A stretch of 64,000 bases of DNA from positions 7,095,501-7,159,500 of the forward strand of contig NC_092024.1 in assembly GCF_042242105.1 (NCBI RefSeq), read 5' to 3'. Shown here piece by piece: positions 47,101-62,100 of the stretch. The stretch comes from Pempheris klunzingeri (taxonomy: Eukaryota; Chordata; Actinopteri; Acropomatiformes; Pempheridae). Each line of letters opens with the position of its first letter. Positions within the stretch are counted from its first letter, which is position 1. Below the pieces are notes generated by a model. That model worked only from the letters and a program-made list of their open reading frames with translations. It did no database searches and was not told where the DNA came from. Position numbers and translations under genes: made by a program.

Positions 47101-50100
47101 CACTTTAATCTCTGAAGTGCCATGAGTATCCCTTCGCAGAGGCAATTTCATAGTCTATGAAGTTCTACTGAGACGTGATTATTGCTGGTTGAAAACTTAA
47201 CCCAATACCCCGCCTGGATGACTTGAAATACAGTCAGCTGTGGCAATTTTTGTTAGTCTCTGAGGAGACTTTGCACTTTGTATGAATGACAAAATCCTGA
47301 CAGTAATGTAAAAGTTCAACTTTCATTCTCCTCGTATGTACAGGGCACATTTCGTCAGCATGTCTTTGAATTTGTGTGGCAAAAGTGGCCCACTTCTCGA
47401 TATCCTGGACTTAATAAGACTATCATTTGTAATCCAGATTTACCAGAATAGTGTCATGAAGTGGGTGATGCAAACAGTCAATGATTTCCCCTTCCAGACC
47501 TCACCACCATGACATGCAAAAGGCTGAGTTTAGATTAAGAAAGTCAGTCAGATCAACAGTTGATTGGCCTCAAAGGACTGGCCAACCCCATACAATGTGT
47601 ATCCCGGTAAAAACATTAATTTCCCAAATTTTGTTCATGTAGTATTAAAAGAACCGACAATATCAGGAAGGCTTTTAGCTGCCTTCTGCAGAACGTGTCA
47701 GTCTTTGTGGTTTATACATAAAATCTAGGATTTCCCCATGCAGACGTGACCACCTTAACATGCAGAGGGCGGAGTTTGGAGTCAATGAGCCAATGAGCCA
47801 ATGGTGTTGTACATTAACATTTACTTTTCCCAAAAGTCCTCCACACCCAACAAGGTTCGACAAATGTACCGCGTGTGTTGTGAGGGTTGAATCAGTCCCA
47901 CTTTAATCTCTGAAGTGCCATGAGTATCCCTTCGCAGAGGCAATTTCATAGTCTATGAAGTTCTACTGAGACGTGATTATTGCTGGTTGAAAACTTAACC
48001 CAATACCCCGCCTGGATGACTTAAATACAGTCAGCTGTGGCAATTTTTGTTCGTCTCTGAGGAGACTTTGCACTTTGTATGAATGACAAAATCCTGACAG
48101 TAATGTAAAAGTTCAACTTTCATTCTCCTCGTATGTACAGGGCACATTTCGTCAGCATGTCTTTGAATTTGTGTGGCAAAAGTGGGCCACTTCTCGATAT
48201 CCTGGACTTAGTAAGACTATCATTTGTAATCCAGATTTACCAGAATAGTGTCATGAAGTGGGTGATGCAAACAGTCAATGATTTCCCCTTCCAGACCTCA
48301 CCACCATGACATGCAAAAGGCTGAGTTTAGATCAAGAAAGTCAGTCAGATCAACAGTTGATTGGCCTCAAAGGACTGGCCAACCCCATACAATGTGTATC
48401 CCGGTAAAAACATTAATTTCCCAAATTTTGTTCATGTAGTATTAAAAGAACCGACAATATCAGGAAGGCTTTTAGCTGCCTTCTGCAGAACGTGTCAGTC
48501 TTTGTGGTTTATACATAAAATCTAGGATTTCCCCATGCAGACGTGACCACCTTAACATGCAGAGGGCGGAGTTTGGAGTCAATGAGCCAATGAGCCAATG
48601 GTGTTGTACATTAACATTTACTTTTCCCAAAAGTCCTCCACACCCAACAAGGTTCGACAAATGTACCGCGTGTGTTGTGAGGGTTGAATCAGTCCCACTT
48701 TAATCTCTGAAGTGCCATGAGTATCCCTTCGCAGAGGCAATTTCATAGTCTATGAAGTTCTACTGAGACGTGATTATTGCTGGTTGAAAACTTAACCCAA
48801 TACCCCGCCTGGATGACTTGAAATACAGTCAGCTGTGGCAATTTTTGTTAGTCTCTGAGGAGGCTTTGCACTTTGTATGAATGACAAAATCCTGACAGTA
48901 ATGTAAAAGTTCAACTTTCATTCTCCTCGTATGTACAGGGCACATTTCGTCAGCATGTCTTTGAATTTGTGTGGCAAAAGTGGGCCACTTCTCGATATCC
49001 TGGACTTAGTAAGACTATCATTTGTAATCCAGATTTACCAGAATAGTGTCATGAAGTGGGTGATGCAAACAGTCAATGATTTCCCCTTCCAGACCTCACC
49101 ACCATGACATGCAAAAGGCTGAGTTTAGATCAAGAAAGTCAGTCAGATCAACAGTTGATTGGCCTCAAAGGACTGGCCAACCCCATACAATGTGTATCCC
49201 GGTAAAAACATTAATTTCCCAAATTTTGTTCATGTAGTATTAAAAGAACCGACAATATCAGGAAGGCTTTTAGCTGCCTTCTGCAGAACGTGTCAGTCTT
49301 TGTGGTTTATACATAAAATCTAGGATTTCCCCATGCAGACGTGACCACCTTAACATGCAGAGGGCGGAGTTTGGAGTCAATGAGCCAATGAGCCAATGGT
49401 GTTGTACATTAACATTTACTTTTCCCAAAAGTCCTCCACACCCAACAAGGTTCGACAAATGTACCGCGTGTGTTGTGAGGGTTGAATCAGTCCCACTTTA
49501 ATCTCTGAAGTGCCATGAGTATCCCTTCGCAGAGGCAATTTCATAGTCTATGAAGTTCTACTGAGACGTGATTATTGCTGGTTGAAAACTTAACCCAATA
49601 CCCCGCCTGGATGACTTGAAATACAGTCAGCTGTGGCAATTTTTGTTAGTCTCTGAGGAGGCTTTGCACTTTGTATGAATGACAAAATCCTGACAGTAAT
49701 GTAAAAGTTCAACTTTCATTCTCCTCGTATGTACAGGGCACATTTCGTCAGCATGTCTTTGAATTTGTGTGGCAAAAGTGGCCCACTTCTCGATATCCTG
49801 GACTTAGTAAGACTATCATTTGTAATCCAGATTTACCAGAATAGTGTCATGAAGTGGGTGATGCAAACAGTCAATGATTTCCCCTTCCAGACCTCACCAC
49901 CATGACATGCAAAAGGCTGAGTTTAGATCAAGAAAGTCAGTCAGATCAACAGTTGATTGGCCTCAAAGGACTGGCCAACCCCATACAATGTGTATCCCGG
50001 TAAAAACATTAATTTCCCAAATTTTGTTCATGTAGTATTAAAAGAACCGACAATATCAGGAAGGCTTTTAGCTGCCTTCTGCAGAACGTGTCAGTCTTTG

Positions 50101-53100
50101 TGGTTTATACATAAAATCTAGGATTTCCCCATGCAGACGTGACCACCTTAACATGCAGAGGGCGGAGTTTGGAGTCAATGAGCCAATGAGCCAATGGTGT
50201 TGTACATTAACATTTACTTTTCCCAAAAGTCCTCCACACCCAACAAGGTTCGACAAATGTACCGCGTGTGTTGTGAGGGTTGAATCAGTCCCACTTTAAT
50301 CTCTGAAGTGCCATGAGTATCCCTTCGCAGAGGCAATTTCATAGTCTATGAAGTTCTACTGAGACGTGATTATTGCTGGTTGAAAACTTAACCCAATACC
50401 CCGCCTGGATGACTTGAAATACAGTCAGCTGTGGCAATTTTTGTTAGTCTCTGAGGAGGCTTTGCACTTTGTATGAATGACAAAATCCTGACAGTAATGT
50501 AAAAGTTCAACTTTCATTCTCCTCGTATGTACAGGGCACATTTCGTCAGCATGTCTTTGAATTTGTGTGGCAAAAGTGGCCCACTTCTCGATATCCTGGA
50601 CTTAGTAAGACTATCATTTGTAATCCAGATTTACCAGAATAGTGTCATGAAGTGGGTGATGCAAACAGTCAATGATTTCCCCTTCCAGACCTCACCACCA
50701 TGACATGCAAAAGGCTGAGTTTAGATCAAGAAAGTCAGTCAGATCAACAGTTGATTGGCCTCAAAGGACTGGCCAACCCCATACAATGTGTATCCCGGTA
50801 AAAACATTAATTTCCCAAATTTTGTTCATGTAGTATTAAAAGAACCGACAATATCAGGAAGGCTTTTAGCTGCCTTCTGCAGAACGTGTCAGTCTTTGTG
50901 GTTTATACATAAAATCTAGGATTTCCCCATGCAGACGTGACCACCTTAACATGCAGAGGGCGGAGTTTGGAGTCAATGAGCCAATGAGCCAATGGTGTTG
51001 TACATTAACATTTACTTTTCCCAAAAGTCCTCCACACCCAACAAGGTTCGACAAATGTACCGCGTGTGTTGTGAGGGTTGAATCAGTCCCACTTTAATCT
51101 CTGAAGTGCCATGAGTATCCCTTCGCAGAGGCAATTTCATAGTCTATGAAGTTCTACTGAGACGTGATTATTGCTGGTTGAAAACTTAACCCAATACCCC
51201 GCCTGGATGACTTGAAATACAGTCAGCTGTGGCAATTTTTGTTAGTCTCTGAGGAGGCTTTGCACTTTGTATGAATGACAAAATCCTGACAGTAATGTAA
51301 AAGTTCAACTTTCATTCTCCTCGTATGTACAGGGCACATTTCGTCAGCATGTCTTTGAATTTGTGTGGCAAAAGTGGCCCACTTCTCGATATCCTGGACT
51401 TAGTAAGACTATCATTTGTAATCCAGATTTACCAGAATAGTGTCATGAAGTGGGTGATGCAAACAGTCAATGATTTCCCCTTCCAGACCTCACCACCATG
51501 ACATGCAAAAGGCTGAGTTTAGATCAAGAAAGTCAGTCAGATCAACAGTTGATTGGCCTCAAAGGACTGGCCAACCCCATACAATGTGTATCCCGGTAAA
51601 AACATTAATTTCCCAAATTTTGTTCATGTAGTATTAAAAGAACCGACAATATCAGGAAGGCTTTTAGCTGCCTTCTGCAGAACGTGTCAGTCTTTGTGGT
51701 TTATACATAAAATCTAGGATTTCCCCATGCAGACGTGACCACCTTAATATGCAGAGGGCGGAGTTTGGAGTCAATGAGCCAATGAGCCAATGGTGTTGTA
51801 CATTAACATTTACTTTTCCCAAAAGTCCTCCACACCCAACAAGGTTCGACAAATGTACCGCGTGTGTTGTGAGGGTTGAATCAGTCCCACTTTAATCTCT
51901 GAAGTGCCATGAGTATCCCTTCGCAGAGGCAATTTCATAGTCTATGAAGTTCTACTGAGACGTGATTATTGCTGGTTGAAAACTTAACCCAATACCCCGC
52001 CTGGATGACTTGAAATACAGTCAGCTGTGGCAATTTTTGTTAGTCTCTGAGGAGGCTTTGCACTTTGTATGAATGACAAAATCCTGACAGTAATGTAAAA
52101 GTTCAACTTTCATTCTCCTCGTATGTACAGGGCACATTTCGTCAGCATGTCTTTGAATTTGTGTGGCAAAAGTGGGCCACTTCTCGATATCCTGGACTTA
52201 GTAAGACTATCATTTGTAATCCAGATTTACCAGAATAGTGTCATGAAGTGGGTGATGCAAACAGTCAATGATTTCCCCTTCCAGACCTCACCACCATGAC
52301 ATGCAAAAGGCTGAGTTTAGATCAAGAAAGTCAGTCAGATCAACAGTTGATTGGCCTCAAAGGACTGGCCAACCCCATACAATGTGTATCCCGGTAAAAA
52401 CATTAATTTCCCAAATTTTGTTCATGTAGTATTAAAAGAACCGACAATATCAGGAAGGCTTTTAGCTGCCTTCTGCAGAACGTGTCAGTCTTTGTGGTTT
52501 ATACATAAAATCTAGGATTTCCCCATGCAGACGTGACCACCTTAACATGCAGAGGGCGGAGTTTGGAGTCAATGAGCCAATGAGCCAATGGTGTTGTACA
52601 TTAACATTTACTTTTCCCAAAAGTCCTCCACACCCAACAAGGTTCGACAAATGTACCGCGTGTGTTGTGAGGGTTGAATCAGTCCCACTTTAATCTCTGA
52701 AGTGCCATGAGTATCCCTTCGCAGAGGCAATTTCATAGTCTATGAAGTTCTACTGAGACGTGATTATTGCTGGTTGAAAACTTAACCCAATACCCCGCCT
52801 GGATGACTTGAAATACAGTCAGCTGTGGCAATTTTTGTTAGTCTCTGAGGAGACTTTGCACTTTGTATGAATGACAAAATCCTGACAGTAATGTAAAAGT
52901 TCAACTTTCATTCTCCTCGTATGTACAGGGCACATTTCGTCAGCATGTCTTTGAATTTGTGTGGCAAAAGTGGCCCACTTCTCGATATCCTGGACTTAAT
53001 AAGACTATCATTTGTAATCCAGATTTACCAGAATAGTGTCATGAAGTGGGTGATGCAAACAGTCAATGATTTCCCCTTCCAGACCTCACCACCATGACAT

Positions 53101-56100
53101 GCAAAAGGCTGAGTTTAGATCAAGAAAGTCAGTCAGATCAACAGTTGATTGGCCTCAAAGGACTGGCCAACCCCATACAATGTGTATCCCGGTAAAAACA
53201 TTAATTTCCCAAATTTTGTTCATGTAGTATTAAAAGAACCGACAATATCAGGAAGGCTTTTAGCTGCCTTCTGCAGAACGTGTCAGTCTTTGTGGTTTAT
53301 ACATAAAATCTAGGATTTCCCCATGCAGACGTGACCACCTTAACATGCAGAGGGCGGAGTTTGGAGTCAATGAGCCAATGAGCCAATGGTGTTGTACATT
53401 AACATTTACTTTTCCCAAAAGTCCTCCACACCCAACAAGGTTCGACAAATGTACCGCGTGTGTTGTGAGGGTTGAATCAGTCCCACTTTAATCTCTGAAG
53501 TGCCATGAGTATCCCTTCGCAGAGGCAATTTCATAGTCTATGAAGTTCTACTGAGACGTGATTATTGCTGGTTGAAAACTTAACCCAATACCCCGCCTGG
53601 ATGACTTGAAATACAGTCAGCTGTGGCAATTTTTGTTAGTCTCTGAGGAGGCTTTGCACTTTGTATGAATGACAAAATCCTGACAGTAATGTAAAAGTTC
53701 AACTTTCATTCTCCTCGTATGTACAGGGCACATTTCGTCAGCATGTCTTTGAATTTGTGTGGCAAAAGTGGGCCACTTCTCGATATCCTGGACTTAGTAA
53801 GACTATCATTTGTAATCCAGATTTACCAGAATAGTGTCATGAAGTGGGTGATGCAAACAGTCAATGATTTCCCCTTCCAGACCTCACCACCATGACATGC
53901 AAAAGGCTGAGTTTAGATCAAGAAAGTCAGTCAGATCAACAGTTGATTGGCCTCAAAGGACTGGCCAACCCCATACAATGTGTATCCCGGTAAAAACATT
54001 AATTTCCCAAATTTTGTTCATGTAGTATTAAAAGAACCGACAATATCAGGAAGGCTTTTAGCTGCCTTCTGCAGAACGTGTCAGTCTTTGTGGTTTATAC
54101 ATAAAATCTAGGATTTCCCCATGCAGACGTGACCACCTTAACATGCAGAGGGCGGAGTTTGGAGTCAATGAGCCAATGAGCCAATGGTGTTGTACATTAA
54201 CATTTACTTTTCCCAAAAGTCCTCCACACCCAACAAGGTTCGACAAATGTACCGCGTGTGTTGTGAGGGTTGAATCAGTCCCACTTTAATCTCTGAAGTG
54301 CCATGAGTATCCCTTCGCAGAGGCAATTTCATAGTCTATGAAGTTCTACTGAGACGTGATTATTGCTGGTTGAAAACTTAACCCAATACCCCGCCTGGAT
54401 GACTTGAAATACAGTCAGCTGTGGCAATTTTTGTTAGTCTCTGAGGAGGCTTTGCACTTTGTATGAATGACAAAATCCTGACAGTAATGTAAAAGTTCAA
54501 CTTTCATTCTCCTCGTATGTACAGGGCACATTTCGTCAGCATGTCTTTGAATTTGTGTGGCAAAAGTGGGCCACTTCTCGATATCCTGGACTTAGTAAGA
54601 CTATCATTTGTAATCCAGATTTACCAGAATAGTGTCATGAAGTGGGTGATGCAAACAGTCAATGATTTCCCCTTCCAGACCTCACCACCATGACATGCAA
54701 AAGGCTGAGTTTAGATCAAGAAAGTCAGTCAGATCAACAGTTGATTGGCCTCAAAGGACTGGCCAACCCCATACAATGTGTATCCCGGTAAAAACATTAA
54801 TTTCCCAAATTTTGTTCATGTAGTATTAAAAGAACCGACAATATCAGGAAGGCTTTTAGCTGCCTTCTGCAGAACGTGTCAGTCTTTGTGGTTTATACAT
54901 AAAATCTAGGATTTCCCCATGCAGACGTGACCACCTTAACATGCAGAGGGCGGAGTTTGGAGTCAATGAGCCAATGAGCCAATGGTGTTGTACATTAACA
55001 TTTACTTTTCCCAAAAGTCCTCCACACCCAACAAGGTTCGACAAATGTACCGCGTGTGTTGTGAGGGTTGAATCAGTCCCACTTTAATCTCTGAAGTGCC
55101 ATGAGTATCCCTTCGCAGAGGCAATTTCATAGTCTATGAAGTTCTACTGAGACGTGATTATTGCTGGTTGAAAACTTAACCCAATACCCCGCCTGGATGA
55201 CTTGAAATACAGTCAGCTGTGGCAATTTTTGTTAGTCTCTGAGGAGGCTTTGCACTTTGTATGAATGACAAAATCCTGACAGTAATGTAAAAGTTCAACT
55301 TTCATTCTCCTCGTATGTACAGGGCACATTTCGTCAGCATGTCTTTGAATTTGTGTGGCAAAAGTGGGCCACTTCTCGATATCCTGGACTTAGTAAGACT
55401 ATCATTTGTAATCCAGATTTACCAGAATAGTGTCATGAAGTGGGTGATGCAAACAGTCAATGATTTCCCCTTCCAGACCTCACCACCATGACATGCAAAA
55501 GGCTGAGTTTAGATCAAGAAAGTCAGTCAGATCAACAGTTGATTGGCCTCAAAGGACTGGCCAACCCCATACAATGTGTATCCCGGTAAAAACATTAATT
55601 TCCCAAATTTTGTTCATGTAGTATTAAAAGAACCGACAATATCAGGAAGGCTTTTAGCTGCCTTCTGCAGAACGTGTCAGTCTTTGTGGTTTATACATAA
55701 AATCTAGGATTTCCCCATGCAGACGTGACCACCTTAACATGCAGAGGGCGGAGTTTGGAGTCAATGAGCCAATGAGCCAATGGTGTTGTACATTAACATT
55801 TACTTTTCCCAAAAGTCCTCCACACCCAACAAGGTTCGACAAATGTACCGCGTGTGTTGTGAGGGTTGAATCAGTCCCACTTTAATCTCTGAAGTGCCAT
55901 GAGTATCCCTTCGCAGAGGCAATTTCATAGTCTATGAAGTTCTACTGAGACGTGATTATTGCTGGTTGAAAACTTAACCCAATACCCCGCCTGGATGACT
56001 TGAAATACAGTCAGCTGTGGCAATTTTTGTTAGTCTCTGAGGAGGCTTTGCACTTTGTATGAATGACAAAATCCTGACAGTAATGTAAAAGTTCAACTTT

Positions 56101-59100
56101 CATTCTCCTCGTATGTACAGGGCACATTTCGTCAGCATGTCTTTGAATTTGTGTGGCAAAAGTGGGCCACTTCTCGATATCCTGGACTTAGTAAGACTAT
56201 CATTTGTAATCCAGATTTACCAGAATAGTGTCATGAAGTGGGTGATGCAAACAGTCAATGATTTCCCCTTCCAGACCTCACCACCATGACATGCAAAAGG
56301 CTGAGTTTAGATCAAGAAAGTCAGTCAGATCAACAGTTGATTGGCCTCAAAGGACTGGCCAACCCCATACAATGTGTATCCCGGTAAAAACATTAATTTC
56401 CCAAATTTTGTTCATGTAGTATTAAAAGAACCGACAATATCAGGAAGGCTTTTAGCTGCCTTCTGCAGAACGTGTCAGTCTTTGTGGTTTATACATAAAA
56501 TCTAGGATTTCCCCATGCAGACGTGACCACCTTAACATGCAGAGGGCGGAGTTTGGAGTCAATGAGCCAATGAGCCAATGGTGTTGTACATTAACATTTA
56601 CTTTTCCCAAAAGTCCTCCACACCCAACAAGGTTCGACAAATGTACCGCGTGTGTTGTGAGGGTTGAATCAGTCCCACTTTAATCTCTGAAGTGCCATGA
56701 GTATCCCTTCGCAGAGGCAATTTCATAGTCTATGAAGTTCTACTGAGACGTGATTATTGCTGGTTGAAAACTTAACCCAATACCCCGCCTGGATGACTTG
56801 AAATACAGTCAGCTGTGGCAATTTTTGTTAGTCTCTGAGGAGGCTTTGCACTTTGTATGAATGACAAAATCCTGACAGTAATGTAAAAGTTCAACTTTCA
56901 TTCTCCTCGTATGTACAGGGCACATTTCGTCAGCATGTCTTTGAATTTGTGTGGCAAAAGTGGGCCACTTCTCGATATCCTGGACTTAGTAAGACTATCA
57001 TTTGTAATCCAGATTTACCAGAATAGTGTCATGAAGTGGGTGATGCAAACAGTCAATGATTTCCCCTTCCAGACCTCACCACCATGACATGCAAAAGGCT
57101 GAGTTTAGATCAAGAAAGTCAGTCAGATCAACAGTTGATTGGCCTCAAAGGACTGGCCAACCCCATACAATGTGTATCCCGGTAAAAACATTAATTTCCC
57201 AAATTTTGTTCATGTAGTATTAAAAGAACCGACAATATCAGGAAGGCTTTTAGCTGCCTTCTGCAGAACGTGTCAGTCTTTGTGGTTTATACATAAAATC
57301 TAGGATTTCCCCATGCAGACGTGACCACCTTAACATGCAGAGGGCGGAGTTTGGAGTCAATGAGCCAATGAGCCAATGGTGTTGTACATTAACATTTACT
57401 TTTCCCAAAAGTCCTCCACACCCAACAAGGTTCGACAAATGTACCGCGTGTGTTGTGAGGGTTGAATCAGTCCCACTTTAATCTCTGAAGTGCCATGAGT
57501 ATCCCTTCGCAGAGGCAATTTCATAGTCTATGAAGTTCTACTGAGACGTGATTATTGCTGGTTGAAAACTTAACCCAATACCCCGCCTGGATGACTTGAA
57601 ATACAGTCAGCTGTGGCAATTTTTGTTAGTCTCTGAGGAGGCTTTGCACTTTGTATGAATGACAAAATCCTGACAGTAATGTAAAAGTTCAACTTTCATT
57701 CTCCTCGTATGTACAGGGCACATTTCGTCAGCATGTCTTTGAATTTGTGTGGCAAAAGTGGGCCACTTCTCGATATCCTGGACTTAGTAAGACTATCATT
57801 TGTAATCCAGATTTACCAGAATAGTGTCATGAAGTGGGTGATGCAAACAGTCAATGATTTCCCCTTCCAGACCTCACCACCATGACATGCAAAAGGCTGA
57901 GTTTAGATCAAGAAAGTCAGTCAGATCAACAGTTGATTGGCCTCAAAGGACTGGCCAACCCCATACAATGTGTATCCCGGTAAAAACATTAATTTCCCAA
58001 ATTTTGTTCATGTAGTATTAAAAGAACCGACAATATCAGGAAGGCTTTTAGCTGCCTTCTGCAGAACGTGTCAGTCTTTGTGGTTTATACATAAAATCTA
58101 GGATTTCCCCATGCAGACGTGACCACCTTAACATGCAGAGGGCGGAGTTTGGAGTCAATGAGCCAATGAGCCAATGGTGTTGTACATTAACATTTACTTT
58201 TCCCAAAAGTCCTCCACACCCAACAAGGTTCGACAAATGTACCGCGTGTGTTGTGAGGGTTGAATCAGTCCCACTTTAATCTCTGAAGTGCCATGAGTAT
58301 CCCTTCGCAGAGGCAATTTCATAGTCTATGAAGTTCTACTGAGACGTGATTATTGCTGGTTGAAAACTTAACCCAATACCCCGCCTGGATGACTTGAAAT
58401 ACAGTCAGCTGTGGCAATTTTTGTTAGTCTCTGAGGAGGCTTTGCACTTTGTATGAATGACAAAATCCTGACAGTAATGTAAAAGTTCAACTTTCATTCT
58501 CCTCGTATGTACAGGGCACATTTCGTCAGCATGTCTTTGAATTTGTGTGGCAAAAGTGGGCCACTTCTCGATATCCTGGACTTAGTAAGACTATCATTTG
58601 TAATCCAGATTTACCAGAATAGTGTCATGAAGTGGGTGATGCAAACAGTCAATGATTTCCCCTTCCAGACCTCACCACCATGACATGCAAAAGGCTGAGT
58701 TTAGATCAAGAAAGTCAGTCAGATCAACAGTTGATTGGCCTCAAAGGACTGGCCAACCCCATACAATGTGTATCCCGGTAAAAACATTAATTTCCCAAAT
58801 TTTGTTCATGTAGTATTAAAAGAACCGACAATATCAGGAAGGCTTTTAGCTGCCTTCTGCAGAACGTGTCAGTCTTTGTGGTTTATACATAAAATCTAGG
58901 ATTTCCCCATGCAGACGTGACCACCTTAACATGCAGAGGGCGGAGTTTGGAGTCAATGAGCCAATGAGCCAATGGTGTTGTACATTAACATTTACTTTTC
59001 CCAAAAGTCCTCCACACCCAACAAGGTTCGACAAATGTACCGCGTGTGTTGTGAGGGTTGAATCAGTCCCACTTTAATCTCTGAAGTGCCATGAGTATCC

Positions 59101-62100
59101 CTTCGCAGAGGCAATTTCATAGTCTATGAAGTTCTACTGAGACGTGATTATTGCTGGTTGAAAACTTAACCCAATACCCCGCCTGGATGACTTGAAATAC
59201 AGTCAGCTGTGGCAATTTTTGTTAGTCTCTGAGGAGGCTTTGCACTTTGTATGAATGACAAAATCCTGACAGTAATGTAAAAGTTCAACTTTCATTCTCC
59301 TCGTATGTACAGGGCACATTTCGTCAGCATGTCTTTGAATTTGTGTGGCAAAAGTGGGCCACTTCTCGATATCCTGGACTTAGTAAGACTATCATTTGTA
59401 ATCCAGATTTACCAGAATAGTGTCATGAAGTGGGTGATGCAAACAGTCAATGATTTCCCCTTCCAGACCTCACCACCATGACATGCAAAAGGCTGAGTTT
59501 AGATCAAGAAAGTCAGTCAGATCAACAGTTGATTGGCCTCAAAGGACTGGCCAACCCCATACAATGTGTATCCCGGTAAAAACATTAATTTCCCAAATTT
59601 TGTTCATGTAGTATTAAAAGAACCGACAATATCAGGAAGGCTTTTAGCTGCCTTCTGCAGAACGTGTCAGTCTTTGTGGTTTATACATAAAATCTAGGAT
59701 TTCCCCATGCAGACGTGACCACCTTAACATGCAGAGGGCGGAGTTTGGAGTCAATGAGCCAATGAGCCAATGGTGTTGTACATTAACATTTACTTTTCCC
59801 AAAAGTCCTCCACACCCAACAAGGTTCGACAAATGTACCGCGTGTGTTGTGAGGGTTGAATCAGTCCCACTTTAATCTCTGAAGTGCCATGAGTATCCCT
59901 TCGCAGAGGCAATTTCATAGTCTATGAAGTTCTACTGAGACGTGATTATTGCTGGTTGAAAACTTAACCCAATACCCCGCCTGGATGACTTGAAATACAG
60001 TCAGCTGTGGCAATTTTTGTTAGTCTCTGAGGAGGCTTTGCACTTTGTATGAATGACAAAATCCTGACAGTAATGTAAAAGTTCAACTTTCATTCTCCTC
60101 GTATGTACAGGGCACATTTCGTCAGCATGTCTTTGAATTTGTGTGGCAAAAGTGGGCCACTTCTCGATATCCTGGACTTAGTAAGACTATCATTTGTAAT
60201 CCAGATTTACCAGAATAGTGTCATGAAGTGGGTGATGCAAACAGTCAATGATTTCCCCTTCCAGACCTCACCACCATGACATGCAAAAGGCTGAGTTTAG
60301 ATCAAGAAAGTCAGTCAGATCAACAGTTGATTGGCCTCAAAGGACTGGCCAACCCCATACAATGTGTATCCCGGTAAAAACATTAATTTCCCAAATTTTG
60401 TTCATGTAGTATTAAAAGAACCGACAATATCAGGAAGGCTTTTAGCTGCCTTCTGCAGAACGTGTCAGTCTTTGTGGTTTATACATAAAATCTAGGATTT
60501 CCCCATGCAGACGTGACCACCTTAACATGCAGAGGGCGGAGTTTGGAGTCAATGAGCCAATGAGCCAATGGTGTTGTACATTAACATTTACTTTTCCCAA
60601 AAGTCCTCCACACCCAACAAGGTTCGACAAATGTACCGCGTGTGTTGTGAGGGTTGAATCAGTCCCACTTTAATCTCTGAAGTGCCATGAGTATCCCTTC
60701 GCAGAGGCAATTTCATAGTCTATGAAGTTCTACTGAGACGTGATTATTGCTGGTTGAAAACTTAACCCAATACCCCGCCTGGATGACTTGAAATACAGTC
60801 AGCTGTGGCAATTTTTGTTAGTCTCTGAGGAGGCTTTGCACTTTGTATGAATGACAAAATCCTGACAGTAATGTAAAAGTTCAACTTTCATTCTCCTCGT
60901 ATGTACAGGGCACATTTCGTCAGCATGTCTTTGAATTTGTGTGGCAAAAGTGGGCCACTTCTCGATATCCTGGACTTAGTAAGACTATCATTTGTAATCC
61001 AGATTTACCAGAATAGTGTCATGAAGTGGGTGATGCAAACAGTCAATGATTTCCCCTTCCAGACCTCACCACCATGACATGCAAAAGGCTGAGTTTAGAT
61101 CAAGAAAGTCAGTCAGATCAACAGTTGATTGGCCTCAAAGGACTGGCCAACCCCATACAATGTGTATCCCGGTAAAAACATTAATTTCCCAAATTTTGTT
61201 CATGTAGTATTAAAAGAACCGACAATATCAGGAAGGCTTTTAGCTGCCTTCTGCAGAACGTGTCAGTCTTTGTGGTTTATACATAAAATCTAGGATTTCC
61301 CCATGCAGACGTGACCACCTTAACATGCAGAGGGCGGAGTTTGGAGTCAATGAGCCAATGGTGTTGTACATTAACATTTACTTTTCCCAAAAGTCCTCCA
61401 CACCCAACAAGGTTCGACAAATGTACCGCGTGTGTTGTGAGGGTTGAATCAGTCCCACTTTAATCTCTGAAGTGCCATGAGTATCCCTTCGCAGAGGCAA
61501 TTTCATAGTCTATGAAGTTCTACTGAGACGTGATTATTGCTGGTTGAAAACTTAACCCAATACCCCGCCTGGATGACTTGAAATACAGTCAGCTGTGGCA
61601 ATTTTTGTTAGTCTCTGAGGAGGCTTTGCACTTTGTATGAATGACAAAATCCTGACAGTAATGTAAAAGTTCAACTTTCATTCTCCTCGTATGTACAGGG
61701 CACATTTCGTCAGCATGTCTTTGAATTTGTGTGGCAAAAGTGGGCCACTTCTCGATATCCTGGACTTAGTAAGACTATCATTTGTAATCCAGATTTACCA
61801 GAATAGTGTCATGAAGTGGGTGATGCAAACAGTCAATGATTTCCCCTTCCAGACCTCACCACCATGACATGCAAAAGGCTGAGTTTAGATCAAGAAAGTC
61901 AGTCAGATCAACAGTTGATTGGCCTCAAAGGACTGGCCAACCCCATACAATGTGTATCCCGGTAAAAACATTAATTTCCCAAATTTTGTTCATGTAGTAT
62001 TAAAAGAACCGACAATATCAGGAAGGCTTTTAGCTGCCTTCTGCAGAACGTGTCAGTCTTTGTGGTTTATACATAAAATCTAGGATTTCCCCATGCAGAC